Of a DNA stretch of 64,000 nucleotides, positions 44,997 to 57,785 are shown in pieces. The stretch lies in contig NC_061120.1 in NCBI RefSeq assembly GCF_002878395.1, positions 112,442,993 through 112,506,992 of the forward strand, in the 5' to 3' direction. A model generated the notes under the pieces. It did not search any database, was not told the DNA's origin, and saw nothing but the letters and a program-made list of their open reading frames with translations. Source of the DNA: Capsicum annuum. Its lineage: Eukaryota; Streptophyta; Magnoliopsida; Solanales; Solanaceae. Every line of letters starts with the position of its first letter. The first letter of the stretch is position 1. The position numbers and the translations under genes are program-made.

Positions 44997-47355
44997 GCCC
45001 ACAATGAGGTTGGTAAAGTGGGTTAGTTTGGGAGTTGACACACTGACTACAAAATACATATGCACCTGTAGCTGCCTCAGGATTTGCATCAGGTATACAA
45101 CTTTCTTTAGTTGAGTTTCTTCACACTACCTTTGTTGCATATACTGCAGATACAATAGAAACAGCAGAAGTGACAACTGCTACAACTTTGGATTCCGAGT
45201 AAGCAATTACTTCTAAAAATTTCAAGAAAATAGTCAAGCAAGGAAAAAGATTTGATGCTAGTTGAAGATGTTTGCCCAAAAATTTGAGAAATTTGTCAAC
45301 AAAAAAATCTAAGAAAGAGTGGAACCTTATTCTACTCTCTATGTTCATATCATTGATATAGAACACTCAATCAAAGATAGGTTAAGAGAAAAGATTGTAC
45401 TCAATCTTTCTTGGTTTGAGATAGTTGGAAAAGGCAAGAGATGATATCAAAACTTTATAGAATTAATAGATATTGATATTCTTACATCCATTTGATGAGG
45501 AGAAAAAGGAAAAAGAGGTATTATATGACATCAATGATAGATAGATTGACCTAAGGGTAAATGTAAAAGGAAGCAAAGTAAGAGAGAAGAAAGAAAAAAG
45601 AGCAAGAAAAGGAGAAAGAAATAGGTGAAAAGAGATTTTAAAGAAGATATGAGAAAATACAAAGAAGAAAATAAACCATGAGAGAATGTATTATAGGCTA
45701 TGTTATGGGAGCCTTCACTAGTGGACCACCCAGAGAAGTGGGTATGATTGAGATCAGTGTAGAGTTCTCTACTCCACCAACACCCATTATAAGAGCACTA
45801 GTTGGATTTGGTACTACTATTGATATTATTACTCCTGTATATGAATCCCCACATTTAGTGTCATATGACACAAAAACCTTGGGTGTTGTAAGTATATCCT
45901 TATCTTTGTTCTTACAATTTATAAATAATATATTGGGGAGAATGCACAACTTTTTATTGAGGGATGGGGATTCTTGTATCCACAAGGGTTTTGTTGCATG
46001 TATTATTTAGACCATTTTATGTTTTTTTTCTATGTGTTTTGTATCAGATTTAGGATATTTTGTTTTTGTTCCTATGTGTTTGTGTATTATTTATGCAAAG
46101 GGTCAACAGTATTGTTTTACTTGTTTTGAAAATATGAACCCACTAAAATTTTTGTGGCACTATTTCTAAAACAAACATTGTGGATCTGTGCTTGTCAATA
46201 GTAGTATATAAATATGACAATGTCTGCTTAAGATTCACAATTAAATGAATGGTTGGTGGTGATTGTGCTATTACGTGTCATGAGGGTGCAAGGGTTTTTG
46301 TACTATTTCTTATTATGTGCATGCATCCAAAGCTTTCCAAGTCCATTCTATAATGTTGTAAATAGGTGTCTAGGAAAGGATCACATGCTTTGTTTGTTTT
46401 TTAGTCCACTTAACCTAAATAAGCAGTCCAAAGTTTGATGCTAAATCCCTTGATTCCCATTTGGGTTGACCTACCTTCTTTGTTCAAAGCCTTTTCACTA
46501 TCTCTATTTTTGGTGTTGAACCTCTACTTTGGCTCTAGTCCCTTCTTTGACAATGTGCAACTCAACTTAAGCATATAACCTAATTTAAGGGTGGCTACTA
46601 TAGAAAGACATGACAAGTGAAAAAGTGTGTGAAAAGAGTAACGGATTAACAAAGATCTTAGGAATGAGTGCAACTATGTCTATAGTCAAAGAAATAAAAA
46701 CATATATTATACATATATATATATCTAAATTTTATATATATTTGTGATTTATTTAAACAAGGAATAAAATATTTAGGGTAGTTGCTACACAAGGAGAGAG
46801 AAATTATTGAAACATCTAAGTAAATAATAATAAAATCACATGTCATATGGAAATGCATAGCTAAGTCATGTCAAGGGGAGCTAAGTAACTAATCCCAAAT
46901 TTATCATACCTACACTTAAGCCTTCACTACAAGCCAATAAAAGATTTATAGTGATCTTAGTCAATCTACTGAAAAAATCAAAGTAGAATGGTAAGGGAAA
47001 GCCTATGGCATTATGTGTGCATGATCTGAAATTTCATTGTGAGGGTGAGACATTGGATTTCCAGTTTCTAAACAAAGAGTGAAATTCTATTAGAAGAACT
47101 TTTTTTAGTAAGGGCATGTGGATGGCACTTGAAATTGCTAATTAATAGATTGAATACTTTAAGTGAATTTAGTGTTGCCTATTTGTATTGTAATTCAAAT
47201 AATGGATTCCTGTGGTATTTAGTAAAACTCAAACTTATCTCATTAGGTTTTATTTGAAAGTTACAAATTTTGTTCTATCCATTAAAACTCTATTGTGTGC
47301 ATAATACCATTTTTTATTTGCTTGAGGACAAGAAAGTGTTCTAAGTGGAGGGTGT
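44997..47355 (+). mobile_element. Element G: 3' interior of a plus-strand Athila-like element
   Basis: Plus-strand sequence that ends in a polypurine tract (AAGTGGAGGGTG, 47343-47354) and an LTR. It carries the same conserved non-coding block as C, D and H (about 46500-46610: 'ggctctagtcccttctttgac', 'aaggg-tggctactatag'). The first part (45040-45200) holds a short open stretch rich in Thr/Ala resembling the end of an envelope-position ORF. Overlapping ORFs at 45678-46010 (plus) and 45698-45985 (minus) show no known motif. The 5' part of G is absent; element D's LTR abuts it. Confidence 0.7.
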
Positions 47356-48701
47356 TGATATGCCAACTTTCTGACAACACATTTGAGGCTTTTAATTGGC
47401 AATAATTTCAAGTTTATAAGAAATTCGTGTTGTTTCTAATTGTATTTTACCTTGTTGGGCAGGAAAAGTTAAATTTTAAGGAAAAACAGAGAAAATAAGC
47501 AAAAAGGTATGTTAATGACTTTAGTTAACAGGCTGTCAACTTGTTGATGAGCTGTCAACTCTCATCAACAACTTGAACAATATGTGAAAACTACTCAAGA
47601 CTTTAGTTGATGAGCTGCCAACTAGTGGATGAGCCGCCAATCCCCATCATCAGCCCAAAAAATATTGTGAATAGAAGACCTAGTTAACTATGCAAGTTAA
47701 CAAGCTATCAACCAGTTGACGAGCCATCAATTTCGAAGTGGGCAAATTGGATATTTTATTTTGAATTTTAAATTCATCTACTACAACTATCAACTTTTAG
47801 GTTTTACCATTATCTTTGAAATACTTTTCTTTAGACATTATTGAGAGATAAGAAATTGAAGTTTGAATTTATTATTGAGTATTTTTGGAAACATTGTGGA
47901 TTTACGAAGAGAATTAAAGTTTGATTTCATATTTTGTTTGCATAATCTTTCAATTTTTTAATTTTTCTCCCATGTTATATTCTAAATTAATAAGTATCCA
48001 AACTCCCACAACTAGGGTTGTGGGAACCATGGTGAATAGATCGTTTTACTGTTTATTATTAGTGGGATTCAAATGAAAATGGGAATTATATTGATAAATT
48101 TTGTTGTTTTAATAAATTTCTAATTGTTGCAAATAGTAGAATATTCCTTAGGTTGAATTCACTTGAAATAAGGAATTAAAATAGGACCATAAATTTTTAA
48201 TGAGGATTCAGAGACCTTAACTCTTCGTCTAATGGTCAATGCTTTAATGAGATTGTCCAACTTAGAATGAAATCAAATTAAAATGTAGTTTTCCTTAAGT
48301 TCAAAAGAATTAAGGATTAACCACCTAATTTAGGTTGAGAAATACTTAGGTGAGCATTAGGTATTGATAAATTTATATTTTCAAAAGTTATGAGAATCCT
48401 ACTCAACAATTGACATGCAATTGCGATATTTTCCACGTTAAAAACAACCCTATTTAAAATTTAATTTTGATTTATATCTATATAATTAACGTTGTTTTCT
48501 AACAACAACTGGAATACTAATTACAAGTTGTCATAACAATATCCCTAATTTCTTGGAAATCGCCAGCTCTCAGTCATTTAAAATGCTTATATTTAATTAA
48601 CACCATGTTCTCTGTGGGATTCGACCCAACCTCTGTTAGGTTATATATCTGATAATAACCACATACGCTTCTTCAAAGGGTGTTGTAGTTTGGGGGTATC
48701 A
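47356..48701 (+). repeat. 3' LTR of element G (1346 bp)
   Basis: Starts TGATATGCC right after the polypurine tract and ends GGGGGTATCA. Its reverse complement aligns with element D's 5' LTR, sharing 'gttggg-tcgaatccca' and 'cacaactagggttgtggg'. No primer site follows, so this is the 3' LTR. Confidence 0.88.
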
Positions 48702-49950
48702 ATGTTCCCAACCATGAATCTCCTCTTGTTGGATTAAGCTACGAAAATTTTAGTCCAGTAGCTTAGTAGTGCACCATCCAATTAATTGAATGAGCTTCGA
48801 GGAGAAGAGCTCTTAGAAGCTTGCAAAGTTGGTCCCAAAGTCCTAGTTTGAGTAAAAAATGTGTGGTACTTTTGTCTTATCCTTGCAAAACTTGGATTAG
48901 ACTGCTTGGGGAAGTCAACAACACAAAATTAACCTATACACACTCTTAAATAAAGTAGGATTTGGTTTTCTACTTATTTTAAGTGAATACAAAGGGGTCA
49001 ACATGTGTATTTTCATGCGGGGCCGCACTTGGATGAAATTTTGGGGGATAAAAAGAGTGATTAGCCACCTTTTTACAGATTCTTAAAGGCTGCACGAATT
49101 GTTGAGGAGAAGCAGACATCAAGGAGCTCAAATGAGGGATCTTTCTTCTTTTACTTTTCTTTGTTGTAATTTTAATTGCTAAACTCCATTTTGGAGATTT
49201 GTTGTATAAAAATGAGTTGCTAAACACCCTATTTCTATTGTTAAGGCTATAATAGGATTGTTTTAATTATGGTTTGTTAGTTGGTTTATGTTTTTATCAC
49301 GTCATCAAATTATTCTTTCATTTTCATTTTACTATTTAAAAGTCTCATGAACTTTAGAATACACCAAGTCCTAAAATGAATTGAACACAAGGGTGGAGTG
49401 ATAAGATTGTAATGACCCTTCAAGTTATTTTCTTTATTCCCACTTATTTACACTATTAACACTCTCCTATAGCTTCCTCAAGCCATTTATGACTTACTAG
49501 GACTGACAGTTTGGTTACTAGGCAATTTATTTGGTTTTAATGCCAATTCCCTATTTTAAAGTCTTTATTGGTTCAAACTAAAAAGCAGATAAAAATTGTA
49601 GTCAAACAATCTCGTACGCCAAATATGACTGTTCCAACAACTCTAGAATGTCAATTTTAGGCTAGGTGAATCTTTGGTTTGTGTCCTGAGACACAAGGGC
49701 TCATTTCGAGCTATTAGTCAAAAGTTAAAAATATTGTATCTTGGGTATGGGACCCACTTTTTATTAAAACAACCTCACATAGAAATTTTAACTGTGCCAT
49801 TGAGTTCGAAGCATTGAATTTGATAGGGTAATATAGATCTTTTCTGTATACAGTATTCTTGATAAATCCCTAGGGGTTGCTGGTGACTTTGAAATTTCTA
49901 AGTCTCAGCTAGTGCTGGTGCACCAGAGTTCGTGAGCCATTGATTGTATA
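48702..49950. other. Flank between G and H, unassigned
   Basis: No gene or terminal repeat recognised. The ORF at 48979-49227 lacks a motif. This may be older, strongly decayed repeat. Confidence 0.4.
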
Positions 49951-50262
49951 TGAGATCTGGAAGACACTAAAGAATTATCGCGTATGAGAGAATCGTAGTT
50001 GCATAAGTAATTCCTTTTGTCAACATGCGGGTATCACATTTGTGATAATAATGTCGCATAAATGACTCTCACGTAATTACTCAGGTATTGTGTATGCCGT
50101 CTACAAGTCGCGTATGCGATACCTGTACACCTAGGAAGGGTATAAATACCTATTTAGCCTATTTTTTATCATTTCTCATTCATCCCTAAGATATTTAGAT
50201 ACTATAATTTAGGAAAGCTTAGGGATAGCATTCGTGAGTGATTTTGGGAGCTTGGATAATAA
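49951..50262 (+). promoter_or_regulatory. LTR-like promoter fragment, interrupted by element H
   Basis: Contains repeated palindromic words (CGCGTATG at 49979 and 50110, GCGTATGCGAT at 50110-50120, GTCGCATAA) followed by TATAAATAC at 50141-50149 and a 5'-UTR-like stretch. This layout resembles the U3/R part of a plant gypsy LTR. It ends where H's first LTR starts. Confidence 0.4.
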
Positions 50263-51847
50263 TGTTGGGTATATTTATGCACTTTACTGTTGCTTTCCTA
50301 GCTTATTTAGCCTTATTTTGAGGACTTCCTGAGTGATTTATGTGTTAATAATGATATAAATAAGTATCTAAGTGTTTAATTAATGAATTAAAATATGTAA
50401 AGGTGTTTTAAAACAAGTTTGGGTTTAAATTGATTATTTAGAGTTCAACCGAGAGAACTAGTTCACTAGCTTGAGCTAGGTGTTGTTCTAGTTGTTTTCG
50501 ATGGATTCTAATAGGGCGTATTGTGTTCTTAAGGCTATCATTGTTTAATTATATGTGAAATAACTTATTTGTAATGTATAAAGTTCAATTCGATCAATTC
50601 AAGAATCAAAACAATAATTTAAAGATCCATGTGGACAAGCCTAGTCTTAGCTCATATTTTTAGTTAATCGTTGTGAATGTTGTATTGTTTTGAGCTCTAA
50701 TATTAAGTGTTTGATCATGTAGGATGTGTGGTAAGTTGATTGTGATGATATTTTGATGAAATACAATCTGGAATCCAAATGGAAACAACACTACAAGGCA
50801 AGGGATGGAAGGAGAAACACTTAGAAGAACACAATATCCAATTACCCGCACTACTCCCTTCACATGATATCCATCGCGATGTGCCACTCTCTCCATGTGA
50901 TATCCAATGCGATGTGGATTATTTCTCACATATGACAAAAATTCACCCTCTATAAATAGAACACTTTGCACCCTTTACAATGATCTTGGACAAATTTGGA
51001 TGCCTTTGGGATCTTGAGGAGGCTTCTAAACATGTTTTTAGGGTTTATATTCCTTAAATTTAGATTTTCCATAGATTTAATAATGTATTTAATTAATTGG
51101 AATATTATTGTGTCGATGAGTGGCTAAACACCCTCTTTCCGAGGTTGAGGCCAAGAACATGTTTTCTATTATTATGAATTAAGTTTGTTCGGATTGTTTA
51201 TCATATTTGGTTCTTTGTTCATCCTTGTTCTAACTATTTTGAGGATTCGATACCCTTAGAATATATGTATTATCGACCTTGTGATCTCGAAAGGGGGAAT
51301 AGGAAGATAGAACATGGGGATAAATAGAGTAAGGTTCTTATTCTTTTATAAAATAAGGAATTTGAATTAGAATCTAGGTCAGGGATATACCTAGAAGACT
51401 TGCTTGGTTCACATGTAGGATGGTATCTTTAAGCACTTAATTGGATTATTACATCCCTCTCAATGATGTAGTTGTAATGTCCAAGTTAGGTAGACGATTA
51501 GAGGTCGAGAGACCATGATCATGTGATAAACACTATGAATCAATAACTAATATAAGCAATCTAACAAATAATGTTCAATATTGTAGTATGAATGTTCGAA
51601 GTGACTTAACACTTGGCTTTCCTCCATTGTTTGTCTCAACTCTTTACTTTACGCATTATTTACTTTACTTTTAATTTATCAATTTCAAAACTCTTTTGGT
51701 TATGCTTACTCTCAGATAATCTTAATAGTTGTCTAGAATTTAATGGTTTTTTAACACTAGTACTAGTGGGATCGATACTTGGCTTGTAAAAGACCACTTT
51801 ACAACTTTTGAGGCCACATACACTGGCGTGTGTGCTTGGGCATAGCA
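50263..51847 (+). repeat. LTR1 of element H (1585 bp)
   Basis: Starts TGTTGGGTATATTTATGC and ends GGGCATAGCA, six bases before the primer site. It has a promoter TATA at 50951 and repeated 'catgtgatatccaa-gcgatg' words at 50855-50925. ORFs at 50660-50971 and 51660-51965 are inside the LTR and not genes. Confidence 0.9.
50951..50958 (+). promoter_or_regulatory. TATA box in H LTR1
   Basis: TATAAATA preceded by 'caccctc'. The equivalent place in LTR2 (about 56945) is disrupted ('cactcgtaaatcgg') and the following bases are deleted, so LTR2 lacks this promoter core. Confidence 0.6.
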
Positions 51848-51853
51848 ATTTTT

Positions 51854-51871
51854 TGGCGCCGCTGCTGGAAA
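51854..51871 (+). other. Primer binding site of H1
   Basis: TGGCGCCGCTGCTGGAAA, the Athila-type primer site, directly after LTR1. Confidence 0.9.
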
Positions 51872-52029
51872 CTATTAAATTGGCAACTACTTTTGTTTTA
51901 GTTTTGCTTTTTGGATTTCTTTGGTGCTTTACACTTGATCTTGGTTTTGTATTATTAGGAAACATATTTTTTGACTAGTAAGATAGCAAAGGATTGGGTT
52001 TTGGTTGAACTAAGCCCCAAACCCGAGCA

Positions 52030-53528
52030 ATGCTTCGATCAATGAAGGTGAGAAGCAGTCCTTCTCCCTTGAATTCCTTAAATTTAAGAAGATCAATACA
52101 ATCCTACTCTCATGGTTGAAGAACAACTAGCCCATAAGACAGTTTGAGAAGTAGCAATCCCACTTCTTATAAATTTGACCTCTTTTTCTCAGAAACTAGC
52201 TGCTAGAGGTAATATTAAGCAGAAGCAGAATATGGTCCGACTTCAGATCAACAGTGGAAATGTTACCGGGCTTTTGCATGAAGATCCATAAGTCCACTTG
52301 TGGAACTTTTTAGAGGTCAATGACACATACATCTCTATAAGTGTATCTACTGACTATGTGAGTCTGAGATTATTCTCCTTTTCACTGTTGGGGGAAGTAA
52401 AGAAGTAGTTGAATACTAAGTCATAAATTCAATCACTACTTGGGAAGACTTATCTCGGAGAATTCTCATCCGGTTCTTTCCGTATAGCAAGACTGTGAGA
52501 CTTCGCAGTGAGATTATATGCTTCAAACAAAACCTAGACAAGAATTTATATCGTCCTTGAGAGCGGTTCAAAGTTTTATGAGGGACTGTCCGAAGCATCA
52601 GAAGTCTAATATGGTATTAACTCATACATTTGTTCAGGCACTTTACCATAACACAAAAATTTTGTTTGATTCAACTACAGCTGGTCTAGTATGGCGATGA
52701 CATATGATTAGTTATATACCTTGTTGAACCAAATTGCACAGGGTAATCTTAAGTGGCATTCTGACTCATGGAGTGCTAAAAAAAAGTTAGAGGTGTATTG
52801 GAGGTGGACTATTTTACTACCTTATCTGCTCAACTTGCTACTCCATAGAATCAAATAACAAATATTAAGTTTGAGGTTGCACAACTTGCAACAATAGTTA
52901 ATGCAATCCAATAGACTGCAGGTTGGTGTGAGGTTTGTGGTAACAGTGGGCACACAGTGGCTTTGCGTATTGCAAATCCTAACTCCATGATGTATGTGAG
53001 AAATGTTTGGAGTCCAAATTATGGTAATTCTTATAGTCAAAAGTGGCAGACTCAACCACTAAATACCTCAGTGAACAACCAGCAACAATTTCAGCAACCA
53101 CAGGCACAAGGAAATTTGGCCACAAGCAATATGGAAGAGATACTAAAACAAGTTATAGCTGGTCAAGCATATTTTTCAACAAATATGAAATGTCAACAGG
53201 CAAAGGTAAAAATCCAACAAGCGACCATAAGGATCTTTGAGTTGCAGATTAGTACCAAGCCTCAAGGTGGTTTACCAAGTGAAATAAAAAATCCTAAATA
53301 ATTAATGACAATCACTTTGAGGAGTGGTAAAGAGCTTACTGAAGGAACTCCAAAGAAAACCAAGGAGGTAAATACAAGAGAGATTCCACCACTGGTATCT
53401 GACCAAGTTGCTAAAAATTCAAGAAAGTCTTTGTACTTGAAAGCAAAAGTTGCTGATGAGGTAAAAAAGATCTCACTGCAACCTTTCCCACAGAAGATTA
53501 TAAAGGCAAAGGAGGATGCATTCTTTTA
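52030..53528 (+). pseudogene. H1 gag (Athila-like)
   Basis: The capsid region is in pieces: 'NFLEVNDTYISISVSTDYV' (52300-52360), 'SLRLFSFSLLGEVKK' (52365-52410), a basic segment (52518-52700) and 'LLNQIAQGNLKW' (52720-52755). The zinc knuckle at about 52933-52974 reads CEVCGNSGHTVALR, with the last Cys replaced by Arg. Then come an Asn/Gln-rich tail (52975-53300) and a segment beginning 'MTITLRSGKEL' (53305-53528) that in Athila-like elements links gag to protease. A stop at 53299-53301, just before that segment, and several frameshifts break it. Confidence 0.85.
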
Positions 53529-54140
53529 GAAGTTGTTTGACACATTCAGAGAGCTTCACATTAACTTACCTCTTTTAGATGTTTTGTAGGGAATGCCCCA
53601 GTACGATAGGTACTTGAAGGATGTGGTCACTAAATAGGTTAAGCTGCAGGACGTTACAACAATAACACTACTGAGGAGTGTAGTTCTATAGTAATGCAGA
53701 AGATGCCATAAAAAGTCAATGATCCTGTGAGTTACGCTCTTCCCATTAAATTAGCAATAGTGATGTGATCCATGCACAGAGTGATTTGGGGGCAAGTGTT
53801 AATTTGATGCCCCTCTCTTTGTTCAATACCTTAGGCTTGGGGAAGCCAAGACCAAGAATGGTGATATTCTAGTTGGAAGATCGGACCCTATCCCATCCTA
53901 AAGGAATCATAAAGGATGTTCGAATCAAGGTTGGGAACTTTATTATTCTTGCTGACTTTATTATTTTAGATTATTAGGTAGACAAAAGAGTACCAATAAT
54001 CTTGGGACGTCTATTTTTAGAATCAGGAGGAGCATTGATTGATGTGAGTCTGACACACTCACAATGAGGTTGTATGATGAAGAGGTGGTTTTTAAAATGT
54101 ACAAACCGCTCAAGATACTTTCACACTATAAGAATTTATG
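53529..54140 (+). pseudogene. H1 protease
   Basis: Linker and aspartic protease. The active-site stretch reads 'QSDLGASVNLMPLSLFNTL' (53778-53835), followed by 'LGKPRPRM', a 'GIIKDVRIKV' strand and 'RVPIILGRPFLESGGALIDV' (53989-54048). In this lineage the usual Asp-Thr/Ser-Gly triad appears as D-L-G. Stops are present. After about 54140 the expected RT is missing. Confidence 0.85.
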
Positions 54141-56170
54141 AATGATTACTGTGGTTGAAGGGTATAAGTGTCAGGTGGTGGAGTATATTCTACAAAAGAC
54201 CTCTTTGGACTTCCTCATCGAGCAGGCCTAGCCTCCAATACGTATGCACGACATAATGCAGTTTGATGAGGCTGAAAAGGCTAAATTTAAAGAAACTAAC
54301 AGAAATGAATAAGAAAATAGAGTTCGACTATGAGAAAGAGAATGAAGGAAAATGGTTAAGTCAGAGATTAGGTTGTGCTGCGACACTAAATCAGGCTGCT
54401 TGGGAGTCAACCCAAGTTAAGTAAGTAGGTTTTATTTCATTATTTTTAGTTTTTACTTAACTAGTTTTTGTTTTTGTTGAGTCACAGGTTGATAGGAAGT
54501 CTGAGTACCAGAAAACATAATCCAAGGTCCAAGGCAAAGACTAAGTGTGGGGTCTTCGAACCCTCTTGACATATAAAGATGCTACTAGCTAGTCGTAGAG
54601 GCCTCATAAAGTATTTCTATCTCTACCTTTTAAAATATACTTTGGGGACAAAGTAAATTTTTAAGTGTGGGGTAGGGAAAATTCCCATTTTTAGGGTAAT
54701 TTTAAAAGCTTTAGGTTGGAATAAGAGTGACATATTTTTGTTGGTGCTATAGTTGAGTACATGATGCAAGTGTTTTGGTTGTAAAGAGCATGTTGATTGT
54801 GTGAATTACTAGTTTTGAGACTCCTAGGCTCATGATTTTAACTCTTGTACTTGATGGCTTAAATACTGGTTTCATGATATTATTTTATTAAGAGTCTATG
54901 ATGATCCCAATTGAGTTGAGCATGTGCGATACGCTTGTAAGGTTTTTGTATATTCTTAGTTATATGTAATGTATAGAACTTACGTGGTGTGTGTGCAAAG
55001 CAAAATAAAGAGTGCGGGTTTAGTAGATGATATAAGTATTTCTTTGATAACCATGTTTTATACCTTCTTTTTACCTACCCTTGTGCATAATCTTAGTTAG
55101 CCCATTGAGCCTTTAGATTTTTCTTTGACAGCCTTATATGTAGCCTAATCCTCTTATTTGATTGACCTTAATTTGATCCAATATCCTAAGCGATTTAGTG
55201 AAAACTTAATTAAGTTAAGGATTTAAAAATTCAAGTAATTTTCAAGTAGGAAAAAGGTGAAATTGAAGACCCAAAGTGATAGTTAATGGTGTGTGAAAAT
55301 TGTTGTGTTGTAGCTGGGAGTTAGAGAAATTTGTGCTAACAAAATTCTCATTTTTAGCCTAGTTATGTTACAAGAAACCTATTTTGGCCCTGTTCCTCTT
55401 ATACATTATGCACCTCAACTAAGGAAATTGCTTAAGTTGAGTGTGGCTATCATAGGGGTGTGTAACGTATAATGTGTGTGAAAAGGGTAAAATTGAATGA
55501 TATGTACATAGCATGCTCCCACTATACTGCATATGAATAAGCTTATTGAGATGGGGTAAAAAAAAAGATGTATGAAGGTAGTATAGATGAAAGTTGGTTG
55601 TTAGAGATTGGGTTTAATTATATAATGTGATATATTAAAGAGCCTAGGGGAGATAGTCACTATTACTGGCTAGTTCCTACTCATCCCTTTGCCTACATTA
55701 CAACCATTAAAGATTGATTTGATCCTGAGCTTCATCATTCTAATATTAGTTGAGTACTACACTAAGGTAAATCCTATGGTTCATAATGTGTAACTTGTGA
55801 TTTCCGTGTGAGAGTGAGCGTAACTTAATTCTTGTACCCATTGAGTTATAAATTACACTTATAGCAGTGATTATGGGAAACTCTCTTGTTGTGAGGGCAC
55901 ATATTTGATGAATGTGGGTGATTTTTATGATGTCCTTGATTGAACAATATGCATGAATATGCAAACTAAGTGAGTAAATTCTTGAGTCTAGGATGTTTTA
56001 AGTAGTGTTCTTGAACTTTCAATTGTGTACATAACATGCTTAGTGTAAAAAAATTGCATTCGGTATAGTCATCATAGTACTAGATTGAGTGTATTGCATG
56101 TAGAAGAAGTGTGGATTATCCTCAGCTTATGATACTTACAGTAAAGAGTTGTTCGAGGAAAAACAAGGCT
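54141..56170 (+). other. H1 3' region after pol deletion
   Basis: RT, RNase H and integrase are absent: within about 250 bases of the protease the sequence already shows the post-pol signature ('aggctgcttgggagtcaacccaag', 54390-54415). Next comes non-coding sequence with 'aagtgtggggt' phrases and the conserved block shared with C, D and G at 55380-55460 ('attttggccctgttcc', 'gagtgtggctatcatagg'). The ORFs at 54228-54410 and 55746-55964 are not genes. Confidence 0.8.
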
Positions 56171-56188
56171 TTAAGTGTGGGCTAGTGA
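56171..56188 (+). other. Polypurine tract before H LTR2
   Basis: TTAAGTGTGGGCTAGTGA directly before TGTTGGGTGTA. It marks LTR2 as the 3' LTR of the first unit. Confidence 0.7.
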
Positions 56189-57520
56189 TGTTGGGTGTAT
56201 TTATGCACTTTAGTGTTGATTTCCTAGCTCATTTAGACTTGTTTTGAGGATTTATTGAGTGATTTATCTCTTAATAATGATATAAATAAGTATATAAGTT
56301 TTTAAGTAGTGAGTTACAATGTGTAAAGGTGTTTTCAAGCAAGCTTTGGTATAAATTGAACATTTAGAGTTCAACCAAGAGAACTAGTGTACTATCTTGA
56401 GCTAGGTGTTGTTCTAGTTGTTTTAGAAGGATTTTAATGGGGTGTATTGAGTTTTTAAGGTTATAATTGTTTAATTATATGTGGAACAACTTTTTTTAAT
56501 GTTTAAAGTTCAATTGGATCAAGTCAAGAATCGGAATAGTAAGTTAAAGATCCATGTGGACATGCCTAGTCTTAGCTCTTGTTTTAGTTAATCGTTGTGA
56601 ATGTTGTGTTATTTTGAGCTCTAATATTTGGTGTTTTATCATGTAGGATTAATGGTGATTTGATTGTGATGATATTTTGATGAAATACAATCTGGAAACC
56701 AAAAGGAAATATTACCACAAGGCAAGGGATCGAAAGAGAAACACTTAGAAGAATATAGGTGTCAAAAGGAAATTTCCAGTGAGCCTACGCATTTGGGATG
56801 CGAAGCGCCACTCCCTCCATGCAATATCCAATTCCGCATACTTCTCTCTCCATAATATATCCACCACAACACGCCACTCTCTCCATGTGATATCCAACGC
56901 GATGCGGACCATTTCTAACACACGACAAAAAATCACACTCGTAAATCGGGTTATGAAATGAATGAAGAACATAGGGAGTGTGTGTAATATTTTGAATTGA
57001 TGTAAACTTAAAATGCTTAAGGATGATTTACGGTTAGGATAGAGATAGACCTAAATGTGCCACAGGGTTAATGGAATATGAAGATAACTTAATGTAGGCA
57101 AATTATAGACTTACATTCCTGCTCAATGATGCATTTGTGAGACTACTTTAGGTAGATAACTTAGACGGTGACCATCCTCGAGTTATATTATCAACCTTTT
57201 AAATCAATATCATGATGAACACCAACACCGACAAGAAACCATAGTTATGCATAAATGTGAAGTAGATGCGTCAACCCTAGAATTCTCAATATTATTCATA
57301 ATCCAAGTTTCATACGATTGTTATTTTAATTATTTAGTTTATAGATCAAAACTCAAAAATCTTGATGTTTACAAATCACATTTTTTTAACTTCAATATTA
57401 ATGATTAAATTGGATAGTTTACTAAAAAAACAAGTCCCCATGGTATCAATAACCTAATTGTAAGAATAACTTTACTGCTTGTTTGGCCACGTACACTTGC
57501 ATTTCCACTTGAGAGTAACA
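56189..57520 (+). repeat. LTR2 of element H (1332 bp)
   Basis: Homologous to LTR1 over its first 570 bases and again at the end ('ttggccacgtacactt' versus 'gaggccacatacact'). It is about 250 bp shorter owing to deletion around the promoter. It ends GAGAGTAACA and is followed by a primer site, so it also serves as the 5' LTR of the second unit. Confidence 0.88.
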
Positions 57521-57526
57521 AGTCTT

Positions 57527-57544
57527 TGGCATTTTTGTCAGGGA
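57527..57544 (+). other. Primer binding site of H2
   Basis: TGGCATTTTTGTCAGGGA, alignable with the H1 site, six bases after LTR2. Confidence 0.75.
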
Positions 57545-57785
57545 CTTGTAAAATTATAAACCTTCTAATTTTTAGTTTTACTATTTTATTTGATAAGTAC
57601 TCACAACTTGGTGTTAGCTAAAGAATCTGTAGGCATAGAACTGAATCGTAAGTAAGTTATCAAGGGAAAGGGATTTGATTGAACCATATCCTGAACTTGA
57701 TAGATGTTTGTAGTAGGTTAGGACAAAAGCAACAATTTTATATCCAATTTCATAATTTTAATAGAATGAGACTATTCCTGCAACC

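Noticed and set aside
45678..46010. Plus-strand 110-codon ORF with an overlapping 95-codon minus-strand ORF
   Set aside because: No recognised domain; lies in the 3' interior of element G, where non-coding or envelope-position sequence is expected. Not strong enough to call a gene.
47356..48701. LTR of element G as a 5' LTR of a downstream element
   Set aside because: No primer site follows 48701, and a polypurine tract precedes the LTR, so it is a 3' LTR.
50660..50971. Minus-strand 103-codon ORF
   Set aside because: Inside LTR1 of element H and antisense; disrupted in LTR2.
52822..53055. Minus-strand 77-codon ORF
   Set aside because: Antisense shadow of H1 gag around its zinc knuckle.
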